The notes under the pieces are model-generated. The model saw only the letters and a list, made by a program, of their open reading frames with translations, was not told the origin of the DNA and made no database searches. Position numbers and translations under genes: made by a program. A DNA stretch of 64,000 nt from assembly GCF_963558545.1 (NCBI RefSeq), contig NZ_CAUWHO010000009.1, positions 1 to 64,000 of the forward strand, given 5' to 3'. Shown piece after piece: positions 35,059 through 44,447 of the stretch. The first letter of the stretch is position 1. Every line of letters starts with the position of its first letter. Source of the stretch: Tyzzerella sp963558545. GTDB lineage: Bacteria > Bacillota > Clostridia > Lachnospirales > CAG-274.

Positions 35059-36126
35059 CTATTTTAAATCTTTTAAATATTCTGTATCTATTTTTGCCTC
35101 ATCAAATGTTGCCATATTTTTAAAAATGTTTAAAGATAAATCCATTATAGAAAACATTATAGGGCAACCACTACCTTCGCCTAGCCTCATTTTTAAATCT
35201 AAATATGATGGCAATCCTATGTTCTCTTGTGCTAATACATATCCTTTTTCCATAGACTTATGGGACAAAAACATATACTCTTTTATATTTTCATTTAATT
35301 TTATAGCACATAAAGCTGACACTATTGCTATAAATCCATCTACAACAACAGGTATCTTGTTATATGCACAACCTATATAAACACCTATCATCGCACCTAT
35401 GTCAAACCCTCCAACTTTTTGTATAATGTCTATTACATCATTTGGGTTAGGTTTGTGTTTTTTTATCGCATTTTTTATTACATCTAACTTTTTATTATAG
35501 GCCTCTTTAGTAAGCCCTGCACCAACTCCTACAACCTTTTGTATTTCATCTTCTTTTAATCCTAATATAGATGCTAAAATAGCACTACTAGTAGTAGTAT
35601 TACCTATACCCATTTCTCCTGTACCTATTATTTTATATCCATTTTTTTTAGCATCGTTTACAAGCTCTATACCAATATTTATAGATTTTATAGCTTCTTC
35701 TTTTGTCATAGCTTCTTCTTTTGCAAAATTATTTGTGGATTTTCTTATTTTTTTATTTATAATGTTAGAATGATTTATATCATATTTTACACCAACATCA
35801 CAAACTAAAATATCTGTGTTAAATTGCTTAGCTATAACGCCAACACCTGTTTTACCTTCTAAAATATTTATAGTTTGTATAGCTGTTACATCTTGTGGAG
35901 TAGATGCTATACCCTCCTCAAATACACCATTATCGCTAGCCAAAACTATTATAGCCTTTTTATCAATATTTACATCTAAGGTATTATAAATACTGCAAAG
36001 TTTAGCTGGTATTTCTTCAAGTTCTCCTAAGCTTCCCAAAGGCTTTGCCAAAAAATCTATATGTTCTTTTGCTTTATTATAAATATGCTTATTAGTTTTT
36101 GTTATATTTTTTAAATAATTTTCCAT
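35059..36126 (-). CDS. cobT: CobT, nicotinate-nucleotide:DMB phosphoribosyltransferase
   Basis: 355 residues, the normal length. LAKPLGSLGELEE, ASDNGVFEEGIASTP, GTGEMGIGNTTTSSA, GVGAGLT and the catalytic glutamate in MRLGEGSGCP identify CobT. It makes alpha-ribazole phosphate from nicotinate mononucleotide and a lower-ligand base. It is the first gene of the operon. A hairpin with a T-run lies immediately before its ribosome site (AGGTG), below a cobalamin riboswitch. Confidence 0.95.
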   Translation of the reverse strand: MENYLKNITKTNKHIYNKAKEHIDFLAKPLGSLGELEEIPAKLCSIYNTLDVNIDKKAIIVLASDNGVFEEGIASTPQDVTAIQTINILEGKTGVGVIAKQFNTDILVCDVGVKYDINHSNIINKKIRKSTNNFAKEEAMTKEEAIKSINIGIELVNDAKKNGYKIIGTGEMGIGNTTTSSAILASILGLKEDEIQKVVGVGAGLTKEAYNKKLDVIKNAIKKHKPNPNDVIDIIQKVGGFDIGAMIGVYIGCAYNKIPVVVDGFIAIVSALCAIKLNENIKEYMFLSHKSMEKGYVLAQENIGLPSYLDLKMRLGEGSGCPIMFSIMDLSLNIFKNMATFDEAKIDTEYLKDLK

Positions 36127-36136
36127 TTTGACACCT

Positions 36137-36164
36137 AAAAAAGCCTTAGACTTAATCTAAGACT
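36137..36164 (-). terminator. Terminator hairpin between riboswitch and cobT
   Basis: On the minus strand AGTCTTAGA pairs with TCTAAGGCT (one wobble, loop of five), followed at once by a T-run that runs up to the cobT ribosome site. It is probably the off-switch of the riboswitch, although it lies about 200 bases from the aptamer. Confidence 0.6.
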
Positions 36165-36371
36165 TATAACTTTCTATTTTATTATTCTAAAATTAATACA
36201 ACACAGGTATGTAAATTTGCTTTAATCAAACAAACTATCTATTTTTATAGTAAATATTAAATATATCTGTATCTTTTTTTATATAAAGTATTAAAATACT
36301 GTTTATAAAAATAAATTGCATTAATAAATAATATTAAACAAAAAAATGTTTAATATAAATAGATAAGTTAT

Positions 36372-36574
36372 AAACCTCAATGCCCTGTGAGTTTTAAAAC
36401 TAAAGCTTGAATAATTTTTGGCAGGTATTCCGACTAAGACATCAACATTTATTTAAGCCTTCCCAATATTTAATCAGTGGCATAATATAAATAAACTCCG
36501 TTCATTACGGCAGCAAGGACTGTTTAAGATTTACACTTAATTCCCTATTATCGTTAAAACGCACCATCAAGCCT
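36372..36574 (-). promoter_or_regulatory. Cobalamin riboswitch
   Basis: On the minus strand the conserved blocks appear in order: GGTGCG, AATAGGGAA, GTGTAAATC, GCTGCCG, the B12 box GCCACTG, GGGAAGGC, GATGTCTTAGTCGG and ATACCTGCC. Closing stem P1 pairs 36567-36574 with 36403-36410. A following stem (36372-36394) presents GGGCA, complementary to the TGCC of the GCTGCCG loop, consistent with the kissing-loop contact. It should shut off cobT and the following genes when cobalamin is abundant. The remaining stretch 36165-36371 holds an AT-rich hairpin (36331-36356) and no gene. Confidence 0.92.
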
Positions 36575-36606
36575 ATCTTATATTAAATTATATTATCAGT
36601 TTTTTT

Positions 36607-36635
36607 ATTATACACATATTATTAAAAGTTGTCAA
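36607..36635 (-). promoter_or_regulatory. Perfect consensus promoter of the riboswitch operon
   Basis: On the minus strand TTGACA (36630-36635), 17 bases, TATAAT (36607-36612), about 30 bases upstream of the aptamer. Confidence 0.85.
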
Positions 36636-36655
36636 CTATTATAACATCACTTATA

Positions 36656-36693
36656 AAAAATAAAGATATAGTACCTACTATATCTTTATTTTT
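36656..36693 (-). terminator. Terminator after the VanW gene
   Basis: A perfect 18-bp inverted repeat (36656-36673 with 36676-36693, loop CC) lies just after the VanW stop, with a T-run on the minus strand. Confidence 0.75.
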
Positions 36694-36714
36694 ATGTCTA
36701 TTGCATTATTAAAT

Positions 36715-38298
36715 TTATTCTTCTATAATATCTTCCATTGTAGGACTTTCTACAACAATATCTTCTTTTATTATTTCTTCTGTTGTAACTTCTACGTTTT
36801 CTTCTTTTATTTGTGCTGTTGTAGTTTCTACCTTTTCATCTTTTATTATCTCTGATGTTGCTTCCTGCTTGCTAATTGTTTCTCCTTCTATTTTAGAGGC
36901 CTCTTTAACTTTTTTAGTGCCTACTAAAACTTCTTCTGCTCTAGGTTTATAATAGCTATTATTTACTAATACTTTTTCTTGTAACTTGCCATCTATATAT
37001 ATTAATTTATATAGCTTATATTTATACCCTTTTAAAGGATTAACTTCAACTTTTTCTTCACCCTCTGGAAGCTCATTTGTTTCTTTTACAATTTTAGGGC
37101 CTTCTTCTACAACATCTACCAATACATTTTCAAATTTTAGTTCTCTATTATCGTCTCTTTCATCATATCCATATACATTACAAACAACTTCATTATCTGT
37201 AACATAGCTTTCTATATATATAGGATAATTAGTAGAATTTTTAAATTTTAAATCTATATAATCTCCAGCTAATGTTGCATCAAATCCATAATCTAAATAG
37301 CCTACTTTTAAAGAATGGTTTTGCCTTTCTACTATATCAAGTTCTGAATATAAAATTGCATTATATAAAGTACTAGACACTTGGCAAACACCACCACCAT
37401 ATTCATCTATAAATTTACCATTTAATATTGTTGGAGCTGGTTTATATCCGTTTGCTTTTGTTGTACTTCCAAATTTATTGTTAGTAGAAAATACCTCTCC
37501 AGGATATAATATAGTGCCATTTATCCTTTCAGATGCTACTTTCATATTAATAATACGGTTATTATCTTTACCGCCTTTATTACTGTATTTTGTAGAAAAT
37601 GAACCTAATTTATCCTGTATCTTGTTAAGGTCTTGCGCTTTATATTTAGGCTCTGTTTCTATAACAGTAATATCTACATTACTATCTCCTTCAGTAAGTA
37701 GCTGTTGGCTTAAATCTTTATATGTTTTTTCAAAATCAACTTCTAATCCATTATTGCCCTCTATAACAACAAATGTATCATTAGATTTCTTTAAAGTAGC
37801 ATTTTTAGCAGCTATATTAATATCTTTAGATATTTCTTTAAGTTTTTCTTTTGATATATCTTCATTTAAATTTTTATTTATAACTACTTTCTCAACATTT
37901 TGTTGTAAATGCTTTATTTTTTTTAGCCTTTCTTTTTCTGAGCCTGTTCTACCAATATTATAGGCTTCTTCCAAAGCTTGCTCTGTGTTTAATGTAACCC
38001 CAAAGTCAGACTTATTAAAGGTATAATTTTTATCTTTATATGACAATGTTATCTTTTCATCTAAAGTAATATCCTTTAATAAAATGTTAGCATCTTCTTT
38101 AGACATATTAGACATATCTAAACCTTGTATAAATATATTATTATATATATTTGGATTATTTAACATTTTCTTATTTTCTGCTTGTGCTTTAATAAAAATA
38201 AATCCAGATACTATAGTTGTAACTAATATTATAGCTAACAATATTATTACCACTAATAATATATTTTTAGTCTTTTTCTCTCCAACATTATTTAACAA
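36715..38298 (-). CDS. VanW-family membrane protein with G5 domain
   Basis: About 527 residues. An N-terminal membrane span (about 12-36) precedes a YoaR-like peptidoglycan-binding region (about 60-250), a VanW domain (about 265-390, with YPGEVFSTNNKFG and GGGVCQVSSTLYNA), a G5-type domain (about 410-470), and a Thr/Glu-rich acidic tail. Such proteins sit outside the membrane in Clostridia and are tied to the cell wall. Despite the name they are not evidence of vancomycin resistance. The start is a TTG with GGAGG 8 bases upstream, since the upstream ATG would place that site inside the gene. Confidence 0.85.
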   Translation of the reverse strand: MLNNVGEKKTKNILLVVIILLAIILVTTIVSGFIFIKAQAENKKMLNNPNIYNNIFIQGLDMSNMSKEDANILLKDITLDEKITLSYKDKNYTFNKSDFGVTLNTEQALEEAYNIGRTGSEKERLKKIKHLQQNVEKVVINKNLNEDISKEKLKEISKDINIAAKNATLKKSNDTFVVIEGNNGLEVDFEKTYKDLSQQLLTEGDSNVDITVIETEPKYKAQDLNKIQDKLGSFSTKYSNKGGKDNNRIINMKVASERINGTILYPGEVFSTNNKFGSTTKANGYKPAPTILNGKFIDEYGGGVCQVSSTLYNAILYSELDIVERQNHSLKVGYLDYGFDATLAGDYIDLKFKNSTNYPIYIESYVTDNEVVCNVYGYDERDDNRELKFENVLVDVVEEGPKIVKETNELPEGEEKVEVNPLKGYKYKLYKLIYIDGKLQEKVLVNNSYYKPRAEEVLVGTKKVKEASKIEGETISKQEATSEIIKDEKVETTTAQIKEENVEVTTEEIIKEDIVVESPTMEDIIEE

Positions 38299-38408
38299 TA
38301 TCTTTACCTCCAAACACAATTTCATTTTAAAATTATGGAAGAGTTAGATGTGTATAAAGTAAATCTAAACTTTATTAATTAAATAAAACATTAATATAAA
38401 CTATAAAA

Positions 38409-39485
38409 TTAACTTAAAATTATAGTGGAATTTGTTGTTGTTAAAGATAAATCTAAATTTTTAAACAAATGGTTTACATACTCTGTTTTTGCTACAACTC
38501 TATAATCACTTTTTTCAGTATAAATAAGGTTATTTTTTAATATATTTACTCTTCCAAGAGAAGTTGTTGCATCTATGCTATAATTAACATTGTCCGTATT
38601 TATCTCAACATTTATAGGATTATTTTGTGTTTCTATTTTCCAATTATAATCGTCAAATAAGTTTAAATAGTCATTTATAACATCTATCTCGCCATTAAGC
38701 ACATCAATAGACACATTTTTTATATCTATATTATTTAATTTTACATAATTATTTATATTACATACTTTTAGGCTATTAGCTTTTATATTTCTAATAATTA
38801 ATTTTCCATTAACATTGTTTATGTTTATATTTTCTCCTTCACAGTTTTCTATTATACCATTGCTATTTGTGGTATCGCATACTACATTTTTAAAATTTAT
38901 GGCATCTAAAGAGAAATTAGAGTTTATATTAGATATTAATATGCTATCAAAATGCTTTTTAGGAACTAAAATTTCTATTGACACTTTTTCAAATTTATCT
39001 TCCATAAATGTAAAAATATATTTTTGGTTATCTGTAGTATAAAAATCTACTGTACTATTTATATCTTTTGGTATATATATAGCTTTTAAAGTTAATTTAT
39101 TTCCATTATACCCTTTTAAAACCATTTCTCCATTTAAAGATTTTAAATCTAAAGTATTGTTAATGTTATTTAATGTAAAATTAAATTCTTTGCAAATACT
39201 ATTTTTAGATGTAATATTTGCATTTTGAAAAATATTTTTTATTTCTTTTTCTAAGTCATTATATATCTTTGAAGTCTTTTTAGCTAATATTTGTGTTGTG
39301 CTTGTTATTTTATTAATAATTTTATTAAAATCTATTGATTGTCCATTATTGTTATCATTATAATTATTATTATGTGCATAAGTATTTGATGAATTTTCTA
39401 TTGCAGATAATAGTTTACTTGCTTCATCTGCTGTTATTTCACCATTTTCTAACATCTTCAATATTTTTATTCTTTCATTACTCAT
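38409..39485 (-). CDS. DUF4097-like beta-helical protein with SHOCT-type N-terminus
   Basis: 358 residues. The first 35 residues (RIKILKMLENGEITADEASK) form the short helical motif seen at the start of YvlB-like and other stress proteins. The rest (about 100-358) is an Asn/Ile-rich run of short beta strands resembling DUF4097 adhesin-like repeats (LKSLNGEMVLKGYNGNKL; VNGKLIIRNIKANSLKVCNI). There is no signal peptide or membrane span, so it is probably cytoplasmic. Related proteins occur near envelope-stress genes; the function is unknown. AAGGAG lies before the ATG. It lies 72 bases downstream of the 665-residue protein gene. Confidence 0.75.
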   Translation of the reverse strand: MSNERIKILKMLENGEITADEASKLLSAIENSSNTYAHNNNYNDNNNGQSIDFNKIINKITSTTQILAKKTSKIYNDLEKEIKNIFQNANITSKNSICKEFNFTLNNINNTLDLKSLNGEMVLKGYNGNKLTLKAIYIPKDINSTVDFYTTDNQKYIFTFMEDKFEKVSIEILVPKKHFDSILISNINSNFSLDAINFKNVVCDTTNSNGIIENCEGENININNVNGKLIIRNIKANSLKVCNINNYVKLNNIDIKNVSIDVLNGEIDVINDYLNLFDDYNWKIETQNNPINVEINTDNVNYSIDATTSLGRVNILKNNLIYTEKSDYRVVAKTEYVNHLFKNLDLSLTTTNSTIILS

Positions 39486-39557
39486 AAAATCACTCCTTAA
39501 AAATAATTATTAAATAATCATACGAAAAATTTTTTATTAAGTTTAGTGACCTTATAT

Positions 39558-41555
39558 TTATTTTACTATCTCATCAGAATATATTGTCCATTTGTTTTCA
39601 TTATAGTTAGCCTTTATTTTATGAAGTGTATAAACTACTTTAACATTATCTCCATCTTTTATTTGTATAGATTCTTGTACTATAGCTTCTAAATATTCAT
39701 CACCCAAATTTTTAGATATTATATCTATGGTACTATTTATTTTTTTATTTGGTAATGACATATAGTATTGTTTTAAGCTATCGTTATCTAATACATCACT
39801 TGAAAAGCCTTTTATAGCATTTATAGAATTTCTATTTTGTACTCTAGATTTAAATGCTTCTAAAATTTGTTCTTCCATAATTTGATGAGAAATAGTTTCT
39901 CTTTGCATACCTCTGTTTAAATTTAAAGGTACGCTTAGTTTATCTTCTTTTAAAAGTGCAGATTTTATATTTATGTACATATTATTAGGAGAAACAGTAT
40001 TTAATATACTCATTTGTTTATTGTCTAGCTCAAATATAATATCCGTACCATATCTAGCAGATTTTACTTCCGTAGGAGCTATAATAACTTCCATTCCACT
40101 AGAACTTATAGCAGATATTTCTACATCTAATGATGTTTCTACATTATTAAAATCATTAGGCCTATTTTCTGTACTAATTGTTGTATCTTTCGTATGAAGA
40201 ACTAATACATACTTATTATCAAATTTAGGCATACCCTCTATAAATAGTTTATACTTATCAAAATTATATGATATATTTCCATCTTTTAAATCATTTAAAG
40301 ATACTTTTTTATTTAAATCATATTTTTTATATATATTATCAAATTCTAAAACAATGCTACCTTTTTTATTTTTAATGTTAGCAAAGTCCATTCTACCTAT
40401 CACTTTATTATCAATATTAACTGAAATAGGCTTATTTCCTAGTGGATTTATATAAGTATCATTTTCTTTAAGCTTTACATAATCTGTTTCATTTACACCA
40501 CCTTGATATATTTTATGGTTTATATCTCCCGTTGGCTCTATTGTATAATCTACCCTAGATGATTTATCTCCAAACTGTGCATAATTAATATCTATATTAT
40601 ACCCACTAAAGTTATTTTTAGCTTTACTATTTATGTATATTATTTTTTCTTCTTCCAAGTTAGCATTAAAATTTAAATTAAATTCAGCTTTCTCTCCTGT
40701 AGATATACTTTCAAATGTTAATTTTAAATCTTTATTATTTCCTATTATAGTATCAAATCTTAATATGCTATTTTCTTCGTTTTCAGCATCTTTTGTAAAA
40801 TTTAAATCCATAGGATATAAATTTTTATCAGAATCTATAAGAGTTATATTATATTTCATAGGTTCTATTTTATTTTTAAAATAAAACGTAGTATCTAACT
40901 GATTTATGTATACTTTTTCTAAAATTATTGTTTCATTATCTATTTCTTGTGCCATATCAAAATATACTGTGTTTTTATCTTCTGGAGTATATTTTGATAC
41001 TAATGTATCCTTTTCAATTTCTTTTTGAATAGCAATATTATTAGCCCTTTTTATAGCTACAACAAAAAATATAATAGTAATTACTATAAGCACACTTAAA
41101 AATATTATACTTAATAATATTATTATACCTTGCTTATCTACATCTTTTTTAGGTTTTTTTATTTTTTTATTTTCTTCAGATGTATCACTAATTACTAATT
41201 TTTCTTCATCTGTATTTTCATATTCTTCAGGCTCATTATTTTCTTCATATTCTTTATTTATATTATTTAATGTTTCTTCAGTAGGGATACCCTCATTTTC
41301 ATCATAAACATATACATCATTTATAACGTCCGTTTCTATATCATCTAAATCTATGTCATCATCTTGTTTCATTAATATGTCTAATTCTTCTTGTGATAAC
41401 CCCTCAAAAGTGTCTGTATTATTTTCAACATTAATTAAGTCTTCCTCAGGAGAATTTAGTAAACTTATTAAATCCTCTAGTTCTTCATCTGATGCTTTAT
41501 TACTATTTTCTTCATCTGTTATTCCCAATTTTTTTCCTAATTCTTCAATATCCAT
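39558..41555 (-). CDS. 665-residue single-span membrane protein, function unknown
   Basis: A strongly acidic cytoplasmic part (1-130, with repeated EELEDLI- and EELDILM-like segments) leads through a basic patch (KKIKKPKKD) to one membrane span (about 143-168). About 495 outside residues follow, rich in beta strands and Asn/Asp. I recognise no catalytic motif or named domain. The start codon follows CGGAGG. The gene lies between a 37-residue membrane peptide and the DUF4097-like protein, all in the same direction as the helicase upstream. The layout suggests an envelope function. Confidence 0.75.
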   Translation of the reverse strand: MDIEELGKKLGITDEENSNKASDEELEDLISLLNSPEEDLINVENNTDTFEGLSQEELDILMKQDDDIDLDDIETDVINDVYVYDENEGIPTEETLNNINKEYEENNEPEEYENTDEEKLVISDTSEENKKIKKPKKDVDKQGIIILLSIIFLSVLIVITIIFFVVAIKRANNIAIQKEIEKDTLVSKYTPEDKNTVYFDMAQEIDNETIILEKVYINQLDTTFYFKNKIEPMKYNITLIDSDKNLYPMDLNFTKDAENEENSILRFDTIIGNNKDLKLTFESISTGEKAEFNLNFNANLEEEKIIYINSKAKNNFSGYNIDINYAQFGDKSSRVDYTIEPTGDINHKIYQGGVNETDYVKLKENDTYINPLGNKPISVNIDNKVIGRMDFANIKNKKGSIVLEFDNIYKKYDLNKKVSLNDLKDGNISYNFDKYKLFIEGMPKFDNKYVLVLHTKDTTISTENRPNDFNNVETSLDVEISAISSSGMEVIIAPTEVKSARYGTDIIFELDNKQMSILNTVSPNNMYINIKSALLKEDKLSVPLNLNRGMQRETISHQIMEEQILEAFKSRVQNRNSINAIKGFSSDVLDNDSLKQYYMSLPNKKINSTIDIISKNLGDEYLEAIVQESIQIKDGDNVKVVYTLHKIKANYNENKWTIYSDEIVK

Positions 41556-41574
41556 CTTTTTACCTCCGAAAAAT

Positions 41575-41688
41575 TTAAGATAGCAATCCTAAAAATGGTA
41601 TAGCTAAACTAATTAACATAGAAATTATTAACATAATAGACACAATTTGAACAATTAATCTTTTTTGTTCTTGTTTATTTCTTTTCAT
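41575..41688 (-). CDS. 37-residue membrane peptide
   Basis: A short frame with a strong ribosome site (AGAGGTGA, 5 bases before the ATG) encodes MKRNKQEQKRLIVQIVSIML followed by a hydrophobic end (IISMLISLAIPFLGLLS). The layout, a basic head and one membrane span, resembles Prli42/DUF4044-type miniproteins of Firmicutes. It lies 4 bases after the helicase gene and about 20 bases before the 665-residue protein gene. The function is unknown. Confidence 0.65.
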   Translation of the reverse strand: MKRNKQEQKRLIVQIVSIMLIISMLISLAIPFLGLLS

Positions 41689-41692
41689 ATTG

Positions 41693-43549
41693 TCACCTCT
41701 TAGTATTTATTAAGTTTTCTAAAAATCTACTAGGAACGGCTTTTACTTCATATTTAGTATCTAATACTGATATATATAATAAAGCCTTTGCCCTTGTAAG
41801 AGCTACATAAAATAGCCTTCGTTCTTCTTCTATTTCCGCACTACTTTTACTTTTTTCGTGAGGTATAATTCCATCAATGCAACCTATAACAAAAACAACA
41901 TCAAATTCTAACCCTTTTGCACTATGCATAGTTGTTAAAACAACACCACTTTGATTATTAATATCTTTATGTTTTTTTATTGCTTCTTGGTTCATATTTT
42001 CTATATGGCTCAAATAATCTTCTATTTTATCGTATCCTTTAGAAGAATCTAAAACCTCATTTAAAATTTCTGTTAGCCCTTTAAGTCCTATATTTTTAAA
42101 GTTTGCATACTCCTCTAAGTAATTTTCATATCCAACAGTTTTTATTATATATTTTATAGCATCATATGGGCATTTATTTTTTATTTGTCCTAAATGAAAT
42201 AGAAGTTCATTTATACTTTCTGTCTGCCAAGATTTTAAATCTACCTTGCAGTATAAATATTCCAAAATGGAAGTTTCATTTTTACATTTTTCAAAAGCAT
42301 TTTGCAACATATCTTTATTTAAAAACCTTTTTGGCTTATTAGAAATCTTTAAAAATGCTTCATTGTTAAGTTTATTAATTGCTAAGTTTAAATAGCAAAT
42401 TATATCTTTAGCTATAAAATGGTCGTATAAGCTTGTTATTTTATCTTTTAATTGATATTCTATGTTATATTCTCTAAGCTTTTCTACTATTGCTCTTGCT
42501 TGTAAGTTTGTTCTATATATTATAGCTATTTCTTCTAAAGGGTATTTTTTCTTTAATGTTTGTATTTTTTTTACTATTTTTTTAGCTTCTTCATAAGCAT
42601 CATAAGCTCTTATTAATATTGGTGATTTATCTTCTTTACCTGTACCAACAATATTTTTTTCATACCTATTGCTATTTTCTGTAATAACTTTGTTGCACAA
42701 GTTTATTATTTGTTTAGTAGAACGATAGTTAGTATTTAATATTACTTTTTTTGTATTGTCAAAATCTTTTGGAAATTTAAGTAAAAATTCTGGCCTAGAA
42801 CCTCTAAAACCATATATACTTTGGTCATCGTCACCTACAACAAATATATTTTTATATTTTGATGCCAATATTTTTACACATTCATATTGTACCCTATTAA
42901 TATCTTGAAACTCGTCTATTAATATGTACTTATATTTATCTGTCCAAAAATTTTTTATATTATCCTCTTTTTTTATTAAATTATAACATTGTATAAGCAT
43001 ATCATCAAAATCTATCTTTTTTTTATTATTTTTTAATAATTCATATTCCTTATATATTATATTAAAATCATTTGAGCTTAAATGTTTAGAATTAAAAAAA
43101 ATAGGGTTTATTAATTCGTTTTTTAATAAAGATATTTCTGATATAATAGCTTGTACAAATTCTTCCATATTATCAGATGATATATTATTATTAACTATTA
43201 TACTTTTTATAATATTTATTTTTTCGTTATCATCTAAAATATTAGATAACTCATATTTATAATACGCTCTAATAATTCTAAAAAAATAAGAATGAAAAGT
43301 AGCAAAAGATACGTTGTAACAACCATTACATATTTTGTTAAACCTTCCTTTCATTTCTTCAGATGCAGCTTTTGTAAATGTAATTACTAAAATTTCATTA
43401 GGCCTAACATTATATCTTTCTATTAAATTTTTAACTCTGTAAGTTATTACTGTTGTCTTTCCACTACCTGGCCCCGATAAAACAATCATTGGCCCATTAT
43501 TGTGTAAAATAGCCTTTTGCTGATTTTTGTTTAAGCTTATGCTTTCCAT
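41693..43549 (-). CDS. UvrD/PcrA-like superfamily 1 DNA helicase
   Basis: 618 residues. Helicase motifs in order: the Q-motif and GPGSGKTT (residues 26-33), ITFTKAASEEM, LIDEFQDINRVQ, VVGDDDQSIYGFRGSRPEF, NYRSTKQI, TTMHSAKGLEFDVVFV and LFYVALTRAK. It is shorter than PcrA (about 730), lacking the C-terminal extension, so it is a UvrD-like helicase of undefined role in repair or replication. AGGTG precedes the ATG. Downstream on the same strand is the 37-residue membrane peptide gene, only 4 bases away. Confidence 0.92.
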   Translation of the reverse strand: MESISLNKNQQKAILHNNGPMIVLSGPGSGKTTVITYRVKNLIERYNVRPNEILVITFTKAASEEMKGRFNKICNGCYNVSFATFHSYFFRIIRAYYKYELSNILDDNEKINIIKSIIVNNNISSDNMEEFVQAIISEISLLKNELINPIFFNSKHLSSNDFNIIYKEYELLKNNKKKIDFDDMLIQCYNLIKKEDNIKNFWTDKYKYILIDEFQDINRVQYECVKILASKYKNIFVVGDDDQSIYGFRGSRPEFLLKFPKDFDNTKKVILNTNYRSTKQIINLCNKVITENSNRYEKNIVGTGKEDKSPILIRAYDAYEEAKKIVKKIQTLKKKYPLEEIAIIYRTNLQARAIVEKLREYNIEYQLKDKITSLYDHFIAKDIICYLNLAINKLNNEAFLKISNKPKRFLNKDMLQNAFEKCKNETSILEYLYCKVDLKSWQTESINELLFHLGQIKNKCPYDAIKYIIKTVGYENYLEEYANFKNIGLKGLTEILNEVLDSSKGYDKIEDYLSHIENMNQEAIKKHKDINNQSGVVLTTMHSAKGLEFDVVFVIGCIDGIIPHEKSKSSAEIEEERRLFYVALTRAKALLYISVLDTKYEVKAVPSRFLENLINTKR

Positions 43550-43567
43550 TTATATCACCTATATATT

Positions 43568-43642
43568 TATTAATTAATTATACATTATAACCTAATAATA
43601 TATTCTATTAATTAATTATATATTATAACTTAATAATATATA
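43568..43642. repeat. Two adjacent copies of a 37-38 base AT-rich repeat
   Basis: The segment beginning TATTAATTAATTATACATTA (43568) is repeated, with a few single-base differences, from 43606. The copies abut without a spacer. They lie between the divergent helicase and prepilin-peptidase genes. This is a simple tandem duplication. Confidence 0.7.
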
Positions 43643-43730
43643 ATCTTCAAGTAATATTTAATACATTATTATTATAATATTTATTTTTTATTAAATTTTA
43701 AAACATTATATTACAATAATCTTTTTTTTA

Positions 43731-43739
43731 TGATATAAT
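43731..43739 (+). promoter_or_regulatory. Extended -10 promoter of the peptidase-like gene
   Basis: TGATATAAT fits the extended -10 pattern TGnTATAAT and lies 34 bases before the start codon. The -35 candidate at 43711 is weak. Confidence 0.5.
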
Positions 43740-43772
43740 ATTATTTAAAATAATGTTTAATAGGTGCTTTTT

Positions 43773-44438
43773 ATGTTAATCTTTTTTATTTATTCTATAT
43801 TAATAGGATTTTTATCAAATTTTATAATATATGCGTATTGTCAAGATAAACTTGCATTTAAAAATTTTTATTGTTTAAAGGCCTTAAGCAATAAAATATT
43901 AAGCTTTTCAATTGTAATACTTAATTTTATTACATCTTTTCTTATATATAAAAATTTAGGTATAAGTATATATTCTTATTTATGCTTTATAGTATCATCT
44001 TTGTTAATATGTTTATCTGTAATAGATATAAAGACAGGTATTGTTCCAGATACTATTAACCTATTAATTTTTTTTATGGCAATAGTGGCTATTATATTAA
44101 CTAAATATAATATATTATACCATATTATAGGTTTTTTCCTTATTAGTGGGCCATTTTTATTTATATCTGTATTAACAAATGGCATTGGTGGTGGAGATAT
44201 TAAGCTTTTTGCTGTTACAGGGTTATTCTTAGGGGCTATTCATATCTTTTTAGCAATGTTTATATGCTGTATATTAGCCTCTGTAATAGGTATTATATTA
44301 AAATACTCTAATAAAACAACTAAACTTTACAATGGTAATTCTATCCCATTAGTACCTTATATATCTATTGGTGTATTTATTACAATATTGTATGGAGAAA
44401 ATATATTAAATTGGTACTTTTCTACTTTTTTTATCTAG
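43773..44438 (+). CDS. A24-family prepilin peptidase-like membrane protein
   Basis: 221 residues with seven or so membrane spans. The two catalytic aspartates of A24 peptidases are present: DIKTGIVPD and GIGGGDIKLF (GxGD type). The N-terminal half lacks the Cys-rich methyltransferase loop of full PilD/ComC enzymes. It could process type IV pilin-like or competence pseudopilin leaders, but no such substrate is encoded nearby. I start at the ATG at 43773 (TAGGTG upstream); a GTG three codons earlier lies inside that site. The next gene, a PEGA protein, follows after 9 bases and is probably in the same operon. Confidence 0.82.
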   Translation: MLIFFIYSILIGFLSNFIIYAYCQDKLAFKNFYCLKALSNKILSFSIVILNFITSFLIYKNLGISIYSYLCFIVSSLLICLSVIDIKTGIVPDTINLLIFFMAIVAIILTKYNILYHIIGFFLISGPFLFISVLTNGIGGGDIKLFAVTGLFLGAIHIFLAMFICCILASVIGIILKYSNKTTKLYNGNSIPLVPYISIGVFITILYGENILNWYFSTFFI

Positions 44439-44447
44439 GGAGGACTT

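Noticed and set aside
36715..38298. VanW as a glycopeptide resistance gene
   Set aside because: No vanA/B/H/X or VanRS-type genes are present; VanW/G5 proteins are common cell-wall proteins of Clostridia.
43568..43642. Possible CRISPR repeats
   Set aside because: There are only two copies, adjoining each other without spacers, and they are nearly pure AT; no cas gene is nearby.
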